DNA of 18,943 nt from an uncultured Collinsella sp. (GTDB lineage Bacteria; Actinomycetota; Coriobacteriia; Coriobacteriales; Coriobacteriaceae): NCBI GenBank assembly GCA_900553935.1, contig USFK01000011.1, positions 1 to 18,943 of the forward strand, read 5' to 3'. Of the stretch, positions 1 through 5,231 are shown piece by piece. A program made the translations under genes and the position numbers. Position 1 is the stretch's first letter. The number at the start of each line of letters is the position of its first letter. Below the pieces are notes generated by a model. That model saw nothing but the letters and a program-made list of their open reading frames with translations, ran no database searches and was not told where the DNA came from.

Positions 1-1055
1 AACGCCGGTGCGCCGATGGTGGCAAATGTGACGAGCGACAGCTGCAGCGGCTGGACACCTGCGGCGATACCGCCCACGGCGGCCATGACGTAGCGGTTCT
101 GGTTGTGTCCGAACATGCGGGCGATTGCGCATCCCGCAAAAGCGGTGGAGACCAGCGCGACGCCGATCACGGCGCACGCGAGGGCTCCGGCAAGCGGCAG
201 GCCGGCAATCGAGATAATCAGCAACAATACGGCGGGAACAATGGCTACCGTGCCCAGAAGACCGCTCACCCACAGGGGCGTGGGGTGCTGGTGGAGCATG
301 CCGGCGGCGCTGGCGGTCGCACGCGGAAAGACGAGCTCGAGCAACAGGGCAATAAAGCAGGTCGACAGGGCTGCGGCCACGATGCCGCCGATAATGTCGT
401 TGACCGTAGAGGTGTCCTCGTTTTCGGTTCGGTCGATCTTGAGGGCTCCGACCTGGGCACCCTCTGCCCGCTCGGGATCCTGTGAGACGTGGGCGCTCAC
501 CGTGCCGGTGATGCGGGCGTTTTTGCCCAGGATGAGCTTGTCGGCCCAGACCTCAACATCGCCATCGACGGTGCCATCGATGGTAACGGTGTCGCCGGCG
601 AGCGCCGCCGATTTAGCGGAGCCGCGCAGGGCGACCGTCTCGCCTACCGCGTAAAAACAGTTGGCGGTGCTACCGGTGTTAAGGACGACGTGCTGGCCGG
701 CTACCGTCACGCTGCCATCGATTGTGGTTTTGGCGATATCGATGGTACGCGCCGCCAGGCGAACGGCGCCGCCTACGGTGCAGTCGCGAATCGACAGGCT
801 CTCGCCCGCCGCGATAATATCGCGGCCGATGGAGGCGTCGTCTAGGTTGAGGCTTTGGCCGGCCCAGTACAGGTCGCCTTCGATACCGGACGGAGTTGAG
901 TCAACTTCGGTTGCGAGCACGTTTCCCGCGGTGTCGGTGCCGGCGAACGACACCGTGGGAAGTGCGGTGAGCGCGAGCGCAATCAGCGCGAATAGGATGG
1001 TGATGCGGGTCTGCGCTTTGTGGCGCCGGATCGACGGTACTTGGTTGCAAGGCAT
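1..1055 (-). CDS. Membrane protein with bactofilin-like (polymer-forming) domain, partial at C-terminus
   Basis: Read on the minus strand from the ATG at 1055, this frame stays open to the left edge (351 codons), so the C-terminus lies outside the window. Residues about 17-38 form a signal peptide or first membrane segment ending in VSFAG. Residues about 60-190 are short repeats of alternating hydrophobic residues with many Gly, Asp and Thr (patterns such as TIDGTVDGDVEVWADKL), typical of the right-handed beta-helix of bactofilin/DUF583 proteins. Hydrophobic helices follow at about 218-243, 261-286, 288-313 and 322-345. In this family arrangement the beta-helix would lie outside the membrane and be anchored by the C-terminal helices. 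The start is supported by an AAGGA ribosome binding site about 7 bases upstream. A perfect inverted repeat at 1068-1092 may control it. The function is unknown; a structural or envelope-stress role is only inference. Confidence 0.72.
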   Translation of the reverse strand, partial: MPCNQVPSIRRHKAQTRITILFALIALALTALPTVSFAGTDTAGNVLATEVDSTPSGIEGDLYWAGQSLNLDDASIGRDIIAAGESLSIRDCTVGGAVRLAARTIDIAKTTIDGSVTVAGQHVVLNTGSTANCFYAVGETVALRGSAKSAALAGDTVTIDGTVDGDVEVWADKLILGKNARITGTVSAHVSQDPERAEGAQVGALKIDRTENEDTSTVNDIIGGIVAAALSTCFIALLLELVFPRATASAAGMLHQHPTPLWVSGLLGTVAIVPAVLLLIISIAGLPLAGALACAVIGVALVSTAFAGCAIARMFGHNQNRYVMAAVGGIAAGVQPLQLSLVTFATIGAPA

Positions 1056-1067
1056 AGTGAATCCTTC

Positions 1068-1092
1068 GTTAGATACTCGACAGGTATCTAAC
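1068..1092 (-). promoter_or_regulatory. Perfect inverted repeat, candidate operator upstream of the bactofilin-like gene
   Basis: GTTAGATAC and GTATCTAAC are perfect 9-base arms around a 7-base spacer. The repeat lies 12 bases upstream of the start codon at 1055, just beyond the ribosome binding site. There is no T-run after it, so it is not a terminator. The size and symmetry fit a dimeric repressor operator. The regulator is not identifiable from this window. Confidence 0.5.
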
Positions 1093-1161
1093 AGGGTACC
1101 CAACGCGCGGGCGCTCTAAAAGAATCTCTCGGTTGCATTTCGAGGGGTTGTGCTGTGCTAC

Positions 1162-1851
1162 CTACTTTTTACGGTGCAAAAAGCGCGCGATGTCTTCCTC
1201 GGTAGGGCTTTTAATGTCAAAGCGCAGTGATAGCCAACGCAGCCCCATGGTCACCACAACGCATACGACCAGTGCGGCAACATTGCTCATGAGGCCGCTC
1301 ATTACGAGGGCTACATAGCTTGCCGATCCGGCGATGGCCGCGATGGCATAGAAGTTGGTGCGTTGGAAAATGCCCGGGACCACGCCCATAAAGCCGTCGC
1401 GCAGCATGCCGCCGCCCACGGCGGTAAAGAAGCCCATCATGATACATACGGCGGGCGCAAATCCGTACACCAACGCCTTGTCCGCGCCGGTTGCTGCATA
1501 GATGCCGACCGAGATGATGTCGAGCAGGGGAATGAGTTTTTCGGGCTTATCGACGATTGCCGGGAAGATATAGATGATGGCGGCTGTGGCGATGGAGAGC
1601 GGTAGTGCCATGGGCTGGTTGAGGATGTAGACGTTGCCGACCTGGAGCGTCATATCGCGCAAAAGACCGCCGCCCAGACCGCAGACCACCGCGAGCGCGA
1701 CCGCGCCCACCAGGTCGAGCTTGTGCTCGCGAGCGACCAGCACGCCCGAGATCGATGCCGCGACAACGGCGAACATCTCGAGCCAAAATGGGATAGCGAC
1801 CATGGCATCCGAGGCGTGTGAAGTAACAGTCATAGCGGCGACGACGGGCAA
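1162..1851 (-). CDS. TRIC/UPF0126-family membrane channel protein
   Basis: The product is a hydrophobic protein of about 229 residues with two copies of a glycine-rich motif, GGGLLRD and GGGMLRD, each followed by helical hairpins. This internal duplication is the hallmark of the UPF0126 / prokaryotic TRIC family, usually about 200-215 residues with seven membrane helices. Family members are described as trimeric cation channels; some have been linked to glycine transport, so the substrate here is uncertain. It would act in the cytoplasmic membrane. The TTG at 1851 is preceded by AAAGGA at 7 bases; the ATG at 1833 (223 residues) has no recognisable ribosome binding site but is a reasonable alternative. 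The frame stays open upstream to 2112, but that part runs through repeat A and is not credible coding sequence. It lies upstream of the bactofilin-like gene on the same strand, 106 bases away. Confidence 0.85.
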   Translation of the reverse strand: MPVVAAMTVTSHASDAMVAIPFWLEMFAVVAASISGVLVAREHKLDLVGAVALAVVCGLGGGLLRDMTLQVGNVYILNQPMALPLSIATAAIIYIFPAIVDKPEKLIPLLDIISVGIYAATGADKALVYGFAPAVCIMMGFFTAVGGGMLRDGFMGVVPGIFQRTNFYAIAAIAGSASYVALVMSGLMSNVAALVVCVVVTMGLRWLSLRFDIKSPTEEDIARFLHRKK

Positions 1852-1984
1852 GATGAGGTCCTTTGATTCTCGGGTTTGAACAATGCCCGTACATAGTACA
1901 TGGTTGGCGGCGATTGAGACCCTATTGCTCGGCAAACGGTCGGGACTGGGCGCGGGCGTGGCATTGCTGGAATGCCAGGGGTCC

Positions 1985-2063
1985 AAAACATGTACGTCAG
2001 CCTCCAAAAACGACATTTTTCGACATCTTTGGAGGCTGACGTACATGTTTGGATTGAGCTCAC
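1985..2063 (+). repeat. Hairpin repeat, copy A (perfect arms)
   Basis: Bases 1986-2008 and 2028-2050 are perfectly complementary 23-base arms around a 19-base loop. The loop contains the direct repeat CGACAT-TTTT-CGACAT. Reverse-complemented, the whole 79 bases match copy B at 75 of 79 positions. There is no T-run typical of a terminator. Confidence 0.9.
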
Positions 2064-2155
2064 AGCATGAATGAGTTGATTTACTCACATCCGGTATATT
2101 TCCCCACTTCAACGGACATAAGAGTTGGATACCGGCTCAGAGCGAGAGGCCCTCA

Positions 2156-3163
2156 ATGGACACCCCTGTTCTCATTTCGCATAAAACCGCATGGCTTGTC
2201 CATCATGCACCCCAGAATTTGGTTCAGTCTCTTGCGCGGCACGACTACCAGATAGGTGCACAAGGCATCTCCACCCAGCAACGTGTTGCGCGCATACGAC
2301 AGGCCCTTACCGACTGCGGCATTCCGTCCGATATGCTTAAGACTATCGATATCGCGGTTGTATTCGAATTCGAGCGAATTCGTACCAAAGGCGTCGTTTG
2401 CCACATTCTTGGACAAAATCTTCCCTACGAGCATATTAACGAGTTGACGCCCGGAGTCTTCATCACCGACGAAGCCTTCACCTTCGTGCTCGCGGCCGAG
2501 TGGATGGATAGGATCGAATATCTCGAATATGGCTATGAAGTTTGCGGCGATTATCGCATGAGGCTCAATCCCGCCGACCCTTATACCGAGCAACCAGCCA
2601 CCGCCTCCAAGGATGAAATAATCGAACTGCTCGATCGGCATCCCGGCAAACCCGGTGCCACACGTGCACGGCTCGCGCTCAGGCACATCTACGATCGCTC
2701 GGCCTCGCCTATGGAGACCGCTTCGGCAATCGCCCTCTCACTCCCAACAAGCGAAGGCGGCGTTGGCATCCGAGGTATCGAACTCAACAAACCGCTCGAG
2801 ATCCCTCAACGTCTCTGGCATTGCGCCAAAGCTCGAACACTCAAAATCGATGCGCTCGTTACCTACAAGCGCAGGGAACTCGGTATCGAATATAAGGGCG
2901 GCTTTCACGATGAGTTCGAACGCAAAGGAGCAGATGCAGAGCGAGAGGCCGTTCTCTCCCAAATGGGATATCGAATCGTTACGCTCACTTCGGCTCAGTT
3001 CGGCAGCCAGCTCGCCTTTCACCGCGCCATGAACAACATTCGCGAAGCACTCGGCATGCCTCGCTGTACCGACACCGGGTACCAGCGAGAGCAAAACGAA
3101 CTACGCAAGGCACTTATCCGCAACTGGAAAGGCATGCGAGACGAAGAGGTACCTTCCGAATAG
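2156..3163 (+). CDS. Predicted PD-(D/E)XK endonuclease domain protein (DUF559/Vsr-like fold)
   Basis: The 335-residue protein ends in a likely nuclease domain. It has a SPME motif (E187), then D232 in KIDALV, then E245-x-K247 in GIEYKG, followed by a helix and a strand (GYRIVTLT). This order matches the PD-(D/E)XK core seen in DUF559/Vsr-like proteins. The N-terminal half (about 1-140) includes LEYGYEVCGDYRM, which resembles a segment I associate with endonuclease-domain proteins common in Coriobacteriia; its role is not known. There is no methyltransferase, antitoxin or helicase beside it, so a restriction or defence role is inference. GAGAGG at 2144-2149 lies 6 bases before the ATG. Its codon use looks more AT-rich than that of the housekeeping genes to the right. 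It is flanked by inverted hairpin repeats. Confidence 0.75.
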   Translation: MDTPVLISHKTAWLVHHAPQNLVQSLARHDYQIGAQGISTQQRVARIRQALTDCGIPSDMLKTIDIAVVFEFERIRTKGVVCHILGQNLPYEHINELTPGVFITDEAFTFVLAAEWMDRIEYLEYGYEVCGDYRMRLNPADPYTEQPATASKDEIIELLDRHPGKPGATRARLALRHIYDRSASPMETASAIALSLPTSEGGVGIRGIELNKPLEIPQRLWHCAKARTLKIDALVTYKRRELGIEYKGGFHDEFERKGADAEREAVLSQMGYRIVTLTSAQFGSQLAFHRAMNNIREALGMPRCTDTGYQREQNELRKALIRNWKGMRDEEVPSE

Positions 3164-3173
3164 TGCCACTTCC

Positions 3174-3252
3174 GTGAGCTCAATCCAAACATGTACGCCA
3201 GCCTTCAAAGATGTCGAAAAATGTCGTTTTTGGAGGGTGATGTACATGTTTT
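3174..3252 (-). repeat. Hairpin repeat, copy B (inverted relative to copy A)
   Basis: This is the same 79-base unit as copy A, reverse-complemented, with four substitutions, all in the arms. Its arms now pair with two G-U wobbles and two mismatches, while the loop with the repeated ATGTCG is unchanged. It begins 10 bases after the stop codon of the endonuclease gene. Confidence 0.9.
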
Positions 3253-3263
3253 TGAGGGAAGGA

Positions 3264-3288
3264 CGGGTTCGAATCCCTCCTCCTGCGC
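3264..3288 (+). pseudogene. tRNA-Ser-like 3' end remnant (T-arm and acceptor strand)
   Basis: Bases 3265-3284 read GGGTTCGAATCCCTCCTCCT and are identical, in opposite orientation, to the T-arm and acceptor end of the tRNA-Ser(CGA) gene (complement of 3354-3373). The T-loop is intact but the T-stem has only three pairs left and there is no D-arm or anticodon arm upstream, because repeat B occupies that place. It is a fragment, not a gene. Confidence 0.5.
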
Positions 3289-3302
3289 GTTATTGAAATG
3301 TG

Positions 3303-3335
3303 CCCAAAAAAGAAAAAAGCCCCATTGCTGGGGCT
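3303..3335 (-). terminator. Terminator of tRNA-Ser(CGA)
   Basis: On the minus strand the stem AGCCCC/GGGGCT with a 6-base loop is followed by a T-rich run (TTTTTTCTTTTTT). It lies 12 bases beyond the encoded CCA of the tRNA. Confidence 0.85.
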
Positions 3336-3347
3336 CATACCATCTAA

Positions 3348-3438
3348 TGGCGGAGGAGGAGGGATTCGAACCCTCGTGACCTTATACAGGCCAAACGGTT
3401 TTCGAGACCGCCGCATTCAACCACTCTGCCACCCCTCC
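3348..3438 (-). tRNA. tRNA-Ser (anticodon CGA)
   Basis: The minus strand folds into a class II tRNA: acceptor GGAGGGG pairing with CTCCTCC (one G-U), D-arm with GTGGTTGAATG, anticodon stem GCGGT/ACCGT with loop CTCGAAA (anticodon CGA, reads UCG), a long variable arm (GGCC/GGTC) typical of serine tRNAs, and T-arm GAGGG-TTCGAAT-CCCTC. The discriminator base is G and CCA is encoded. Confidence 0.95.
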
Positions 3439-3446
3439 GCGTGGGG

Positions 3447-3478
3447 TAAAAACAAAGCAGGCTCGAAGGCCTGCTTTG
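3447..3478 (-). terminator. Terminator of tRNA-Ser(GGA)
   Basis: On the minus strand CAAAGCAGGC pairs perfectly with GCCTGCTTTG across a 6-base loop and is followed by TTTTTA. It lies between the two tRNA genes, which suggests that the CGA tRNA depends on read-through or has its own promoter in a very short space. Confidence 0.85.
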
Positions 3479-3486
3479 GAATTAAC

Positions 3487-3577
3487 TGGCGGAGAGTCAG
3501 GGATTTGAACCCTGGAGACGCTTTTGACGCCTACACGATTTCCAATCGTGCTCCTTCGGCCACTCGGACAACTCTCC
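3487..3577 (-). tRNA. tRNA-Ser (anticodon GGA)
   Basis: The minus strand folds into a class II tRNA: acceptor GGAGAGT pairing with ACTCTCC, D-arm with GTGGCCGAAGG, anticodon stem CACGA/TCGTG with loop TTGGAAA (anticodon GGA, reads UCC and UCU), a long variable arm, and T-arm CAGGG-TTCAAAT-CCCTG. The discriminator is G and CCA is encoded. Confidence 0.95.
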
Positions 3578-3593
3578 GTTAAATGCGAAAGTC

Positions 3594-3621
3594 AGTATAC
3601 ACGAGGAATCGCAAAGTGCAA
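3594..3621 (-). promoter_or_regulatory. Sigma70-type promoter of the tRNA-Ser genes
   Basis: On the minus strand a -35 box TTGCAC (complement of 3616-3621) and a -10 box TATACT (complement of 3594-3599) are 16 bases apart, placing the start of transcription a few bases before the mature 5' end of tRNA-Ser(GGA). Confidence 0.7.
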
Positions 3622-3982
3622 ACAGAAAAGTTGGCATTTTTTAAAACGCTTGGCCGTGCTTGGCGCTGCAGTGGGGCTTGAGGTCCCAAAAAACGGCTTC
3701 CGACCAGCGTGGTTGATCAACTCAATTGTTCAAAAAAGGGTATTCATAAGCGACTTGGCAATGAATTTAAAAATCTTTGGGTGGTGCTGTGGGCCACTGG
3801 TATGCATTTTGCGACCACAGCCTTGTGCCCGCTGACCTGCGGCTTGGCTCAGCTTGTCCCCACGGCACCGTATCTTGAACACAGATCCGTCAAGCATTTG
3901 GTCAGCATTTGGTTGGAATGCGCATGAAGTGCCGTGTGAGCATGGACATATGTGGAGGTCATGAGGTTGTAGCTGCATATTC
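3622..3982. other. Non-coding region between tRNA genes and rpsF promoter
   Basis: I see no credible coding frame here. The stretch contains a palindrome GTTGATCAAC (3712-3721), a possible structured RNA at 3781-3871, a direct repeat of GCATTTGGT at 3894-3902 and 3905-3913 (11-base period), and a short hairpin GCTGCA/TGCAGC at about 3972-3988 overlapping the rpsF -35 box. Confidence 0.6.
3781..3871 (+). ncRNA. Possible structured RNA (11-pair closing helix)
   Basis: GGTGCTGTGGG (3783-3793) pairs with CCCACGGCACC (3859-3869), 11 pairs with one wobble, extendable by two G-U pairs, and encloses about 65 bases that hold a further CCGC/GCGG hairpin. I cannot match it to a known RNA family and saw no clear promoter or terminator. 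Either strand could be the functional one. Confidence 0.25.
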
Positions 3983-4011
3983 TTGCAGCCTAGGAGGTTG
4001 AAAGATATTAT
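3983..4011 (+). promoter_or_regulatory. Sigma70-type promoter of the rpsF operon
   Basis: TTGCAG (3983-3988) and TATTAT (4006-4011) are separated by exactly 17 bases. Transcription would start near 4018, giving a leader of about 65 bases before rpsF. Confidence 0.55.
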
Positions 4012-4027
4012 TACCAAGTCTTTTCCT

Positions 4028-4056
4028 GCTTCAGGCGCACCTTCACGACCTGAAGC
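4028..4056 (+). promoter_or_regulatory. rpsF leader hairpin, candidate autoregulatory site
   Basis: GCTTCAGG and CCTGAAGC form a perfect 8-pair stem with a 13-base loop, close to the predicted 5' end of the transcript and 13 bases before the AGGAGG of rpsF. In other bacteria S6:S18 binds a structured leader of this operon. I do not see the known consensus clearly here, so the role is inferred from position. Confidence 0.4.
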
Positions 4057-4082
4057 CACATTTGCCCAGAGGAGGTGACAAT

Positions 4083-4376
4083 ATGAAGGCTTATGAACTG
4101 CTGTTCTTTGTTGACCCGTCGCTCGACCCCGAGACTCGTCTCGCTGTTATGAAGCGTATCGATACCACGATCGCTGAGGGCGCTGGCAAGGTCGACTCCG
4201 TTGACGAGTGGGGCAAGCGCAAGCTCGCCTACGAGATCAACGACCTCACCGATGGTGACTACACCCTCATCAACTTCCACGCAGATCCTACCCAGATCGC
4301 CGAGCTTGATCGCGTCCTGCGCATCACCGACGCTGTGGTCCGCCACATGATCGTCCGTCGCGACGACCAGGAGTAA
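4083..4376 (+). CDS. rpsF: 30S ribosomal protein S6
   Basis: The 97-residue product begins MKAYELLFFVDPSL and contains WGKRKLAYEIND and DGDYTLINF, characteristic of S6, which binds 16S rRNA with S18 in the platform of the small subunit. The length is normal for the family. The start at 4083 follows a near-perfect AGGAGGTGA site; an in-frame ATG at 4062 would place this site inside the gene and is rejected. It is the first gene of the operon with ssb, rpsR and rplI, the usual bacterial arrangement. Confidence 0.97.
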   Translation: MKAYELLFFVDPSLDPETRLAVMKRIDTTIAEGAGKVDSVDEWGKRKLAYEINDLTDGDYTLINFHADPTQIAELDRVLRITDAVVRHMIVRRDDQE

Positions 4377-4424
4377 GACTGTCGTTTTGGACTGGGCTTG
4401 TGCCCCAAGAGGAAGTAGTGAGTT

Positions 4425-4877
4425 ATGAGCATCAATCGAGTGAACATCACCGGTAACCTCACCCGCGATCCCGAGCTGCGCGCCACCGCCGGCGGAACCC
4501 AGGTTCTGTCCTTTGGCGTCGCCGTGAACGATCGTCGCCGCAACGCGCAGACTGGCGAGTGGGAGGACTATCCCAACTTTGTCGACTGCACCATGTTCGG
4601 CACCCGCGCCGAGGCCGTGAGCCGTTTCCTGGCAAAGGGAAACAAGGTCGCGATCGAGGGCAAGCTGCGCTACAGCTCTTGGGAGCGCGACGGCCAGCGC
4701 CGGAGCAAGCTTGAGGTTATCGTCGATGAGATCGAGTTTATGAGCTCCCGTGGTGGCCAGGGTGGCTACGACCAGGGCGGTTACGCCCCCGCAGCTCCCG
4801 CGCCCGCAGCACGTCCTGCCGCACCGGTGGCTACGCCGCCCGCGGTCGACGTCTACGATGAGGACATCCCGTTCTAA
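4425..4877 (+). CDS. ssb: Single-stranded DNA-binding protein
   Basis: The 150-residue product has an OB-fold at about 1-110 (INRVNITGNLTRDPELR, FVDCTMFGTRAEAVSRFLAKG, VAIEGKLRY) that binds single-stranded DNA as a tetramer during replication, repair and recombination. A short linker rich in Gly, Ala and Pro follows, and the C-terminal tip DEDIPF is the acidic tail that recruits partner proteins. The linker is short compared with many actinobacterial SSBs. GAGGAAG lies about 9 bases before the ATG. A small GGGC/GCCC hairpin sits in the 48-base gap after rpsF, just before this site. Its place between rpsF and rpsR is the classical one. Confidence 0.97.
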   Translation: MSINRVNITGNLTRDPELRATAGGTQVLSFGVAVNDRRRNAQTGEWEDYPNFVDCTMFGTRAEAVSRFLAKGNKVAIEGKLRYSSWERDGQRRSKLEVIVDEIEFMSSRGGQGGYDQGGYAPAAPAPAARPAAPVATPPAVDVYDEDIPF

Positions 4878-4904
4878 GGGTTGTTCACCTATTTTTGAGT
4901 GAGA

Positions 4905-4930
4905 GGCGGCTTCGGTTCGCCGAAGTTGCC
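4905..4930 (+). promoter_or_regulatory. Intercistronic hairpin between ssb and rpsR
   Basis: GGCGGCTTCGG (4905-4915) pairs with CCGAAGTTGCC (4920-4930) over 11 pairs (two G-U) closed by a TTCG loop. There is no T-run, so it is not a terminator. It ends 19 bases before the rpsR start and 6 bases before the GAAAGG site. It may act in processing, mRNA stability or translation control of S18. Confidence 0.5.
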
Positions 4931-4949
4931 AAACGAAAGGTATTTTGAC

Positions 4950-5216
4950 ATGGCTAATGATTTTTCTGCACGTCAGCCGCGTCGTAAGTACTGCCAGTTC
5001 TGCAAGGAGAACACTGAGTTCATCGACTATAAGGACACTCAGCTTCTCCGTAAGTACATGACCGACCGTGGCAAGATTAAGCCCCGTCGCGTCACTGGCG
5101 CTTGCACGCAGCATCAGCATGACATCGCCAACGCCATCAAGCGCGCCCGCGAGATGGCTCTCCTGCCGTACACCGTCCCCGTGGTTTCCTCTCGTGGCAA
5201 CCGCGACCGCGGCTAA
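4950..5216 (+). CDS. rpsR: 30S ribosomal protein S18 (zinc-binding form)
   Basis: The 88-residue product has the S18 core (IDYKDTQLLRKYMTDRGKI, RRVTGACTQHQHDIANAIKRAREMALLPY). C15 and C18 (CQFC) with C52 and H55 give a likely zinc-binding set, the C+ form found in many actinobacteria and lost in zinc-independent paralogues. S18 partners S6 on the small subunit. The start at 4950 is chosen because MANDFSA matches family N-termini and GAAAGG lies 9 bases upstream; the frame opens earlier, at 4899, but that would place the intercistronic hairpin inside the gene. Confidence 0.96.
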   Translation: MANDFSARQPRRKYCQFCKENTEFIDYKDTQLLRKYMTDRGKIKPRRVTGACTQHQHDIANAIKRAREMALLPYTVPVVSSRGNRDRG

Positions 5217-5231
5217 GAAGGGAGACGCATC

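Larger units (their letters stand above)
1985..3252. mobile_element. Candidate cassette: endonuclease gene bounded by inverted 79-bp hairpin repeats
   Basis: Two copies of the same 79-base sequence lie in opposite orientation at 1985-2063 and 3174-3252 and enclose one gene, as terminal inverted repeats would. The similarity continues 13 bases past the hairpin on the inner (gene) side of both copies and stops abruptly on the outer side. No transposase is encoded and no target duplication is obvious at the outer edges, so a non-autonomous element or a chance flanking by dispersed repeats are both possible. Confidence 0.4.

Noticed and set aside
1852..2112. N-terminal extension of the TRIC-type gene as far as position 2112
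   Set aside because: The extra frame crosses hairpin repeat A and shows no membrane-protein character; the family begins near 1833-1851.
1985..3252. CRISPR array
   Set aside because: There are only two copies, in inverted orientation and more than 1 kb apart, with no regular spacers or cas genes.
3264..3373. Phage or island attachment-site pair at the tRNA-Ser
   Set aside because: The duplicated tRNA end is inverted rather than direct, only 70 bases away, and no integrase is present.
3730..4059. Minus-strand frame of 109 codons in the region before rpsF
   Set aside because: It covers the rpsF promoter and leader hairpin, has no ribosome binding site and shows no family resemblance.
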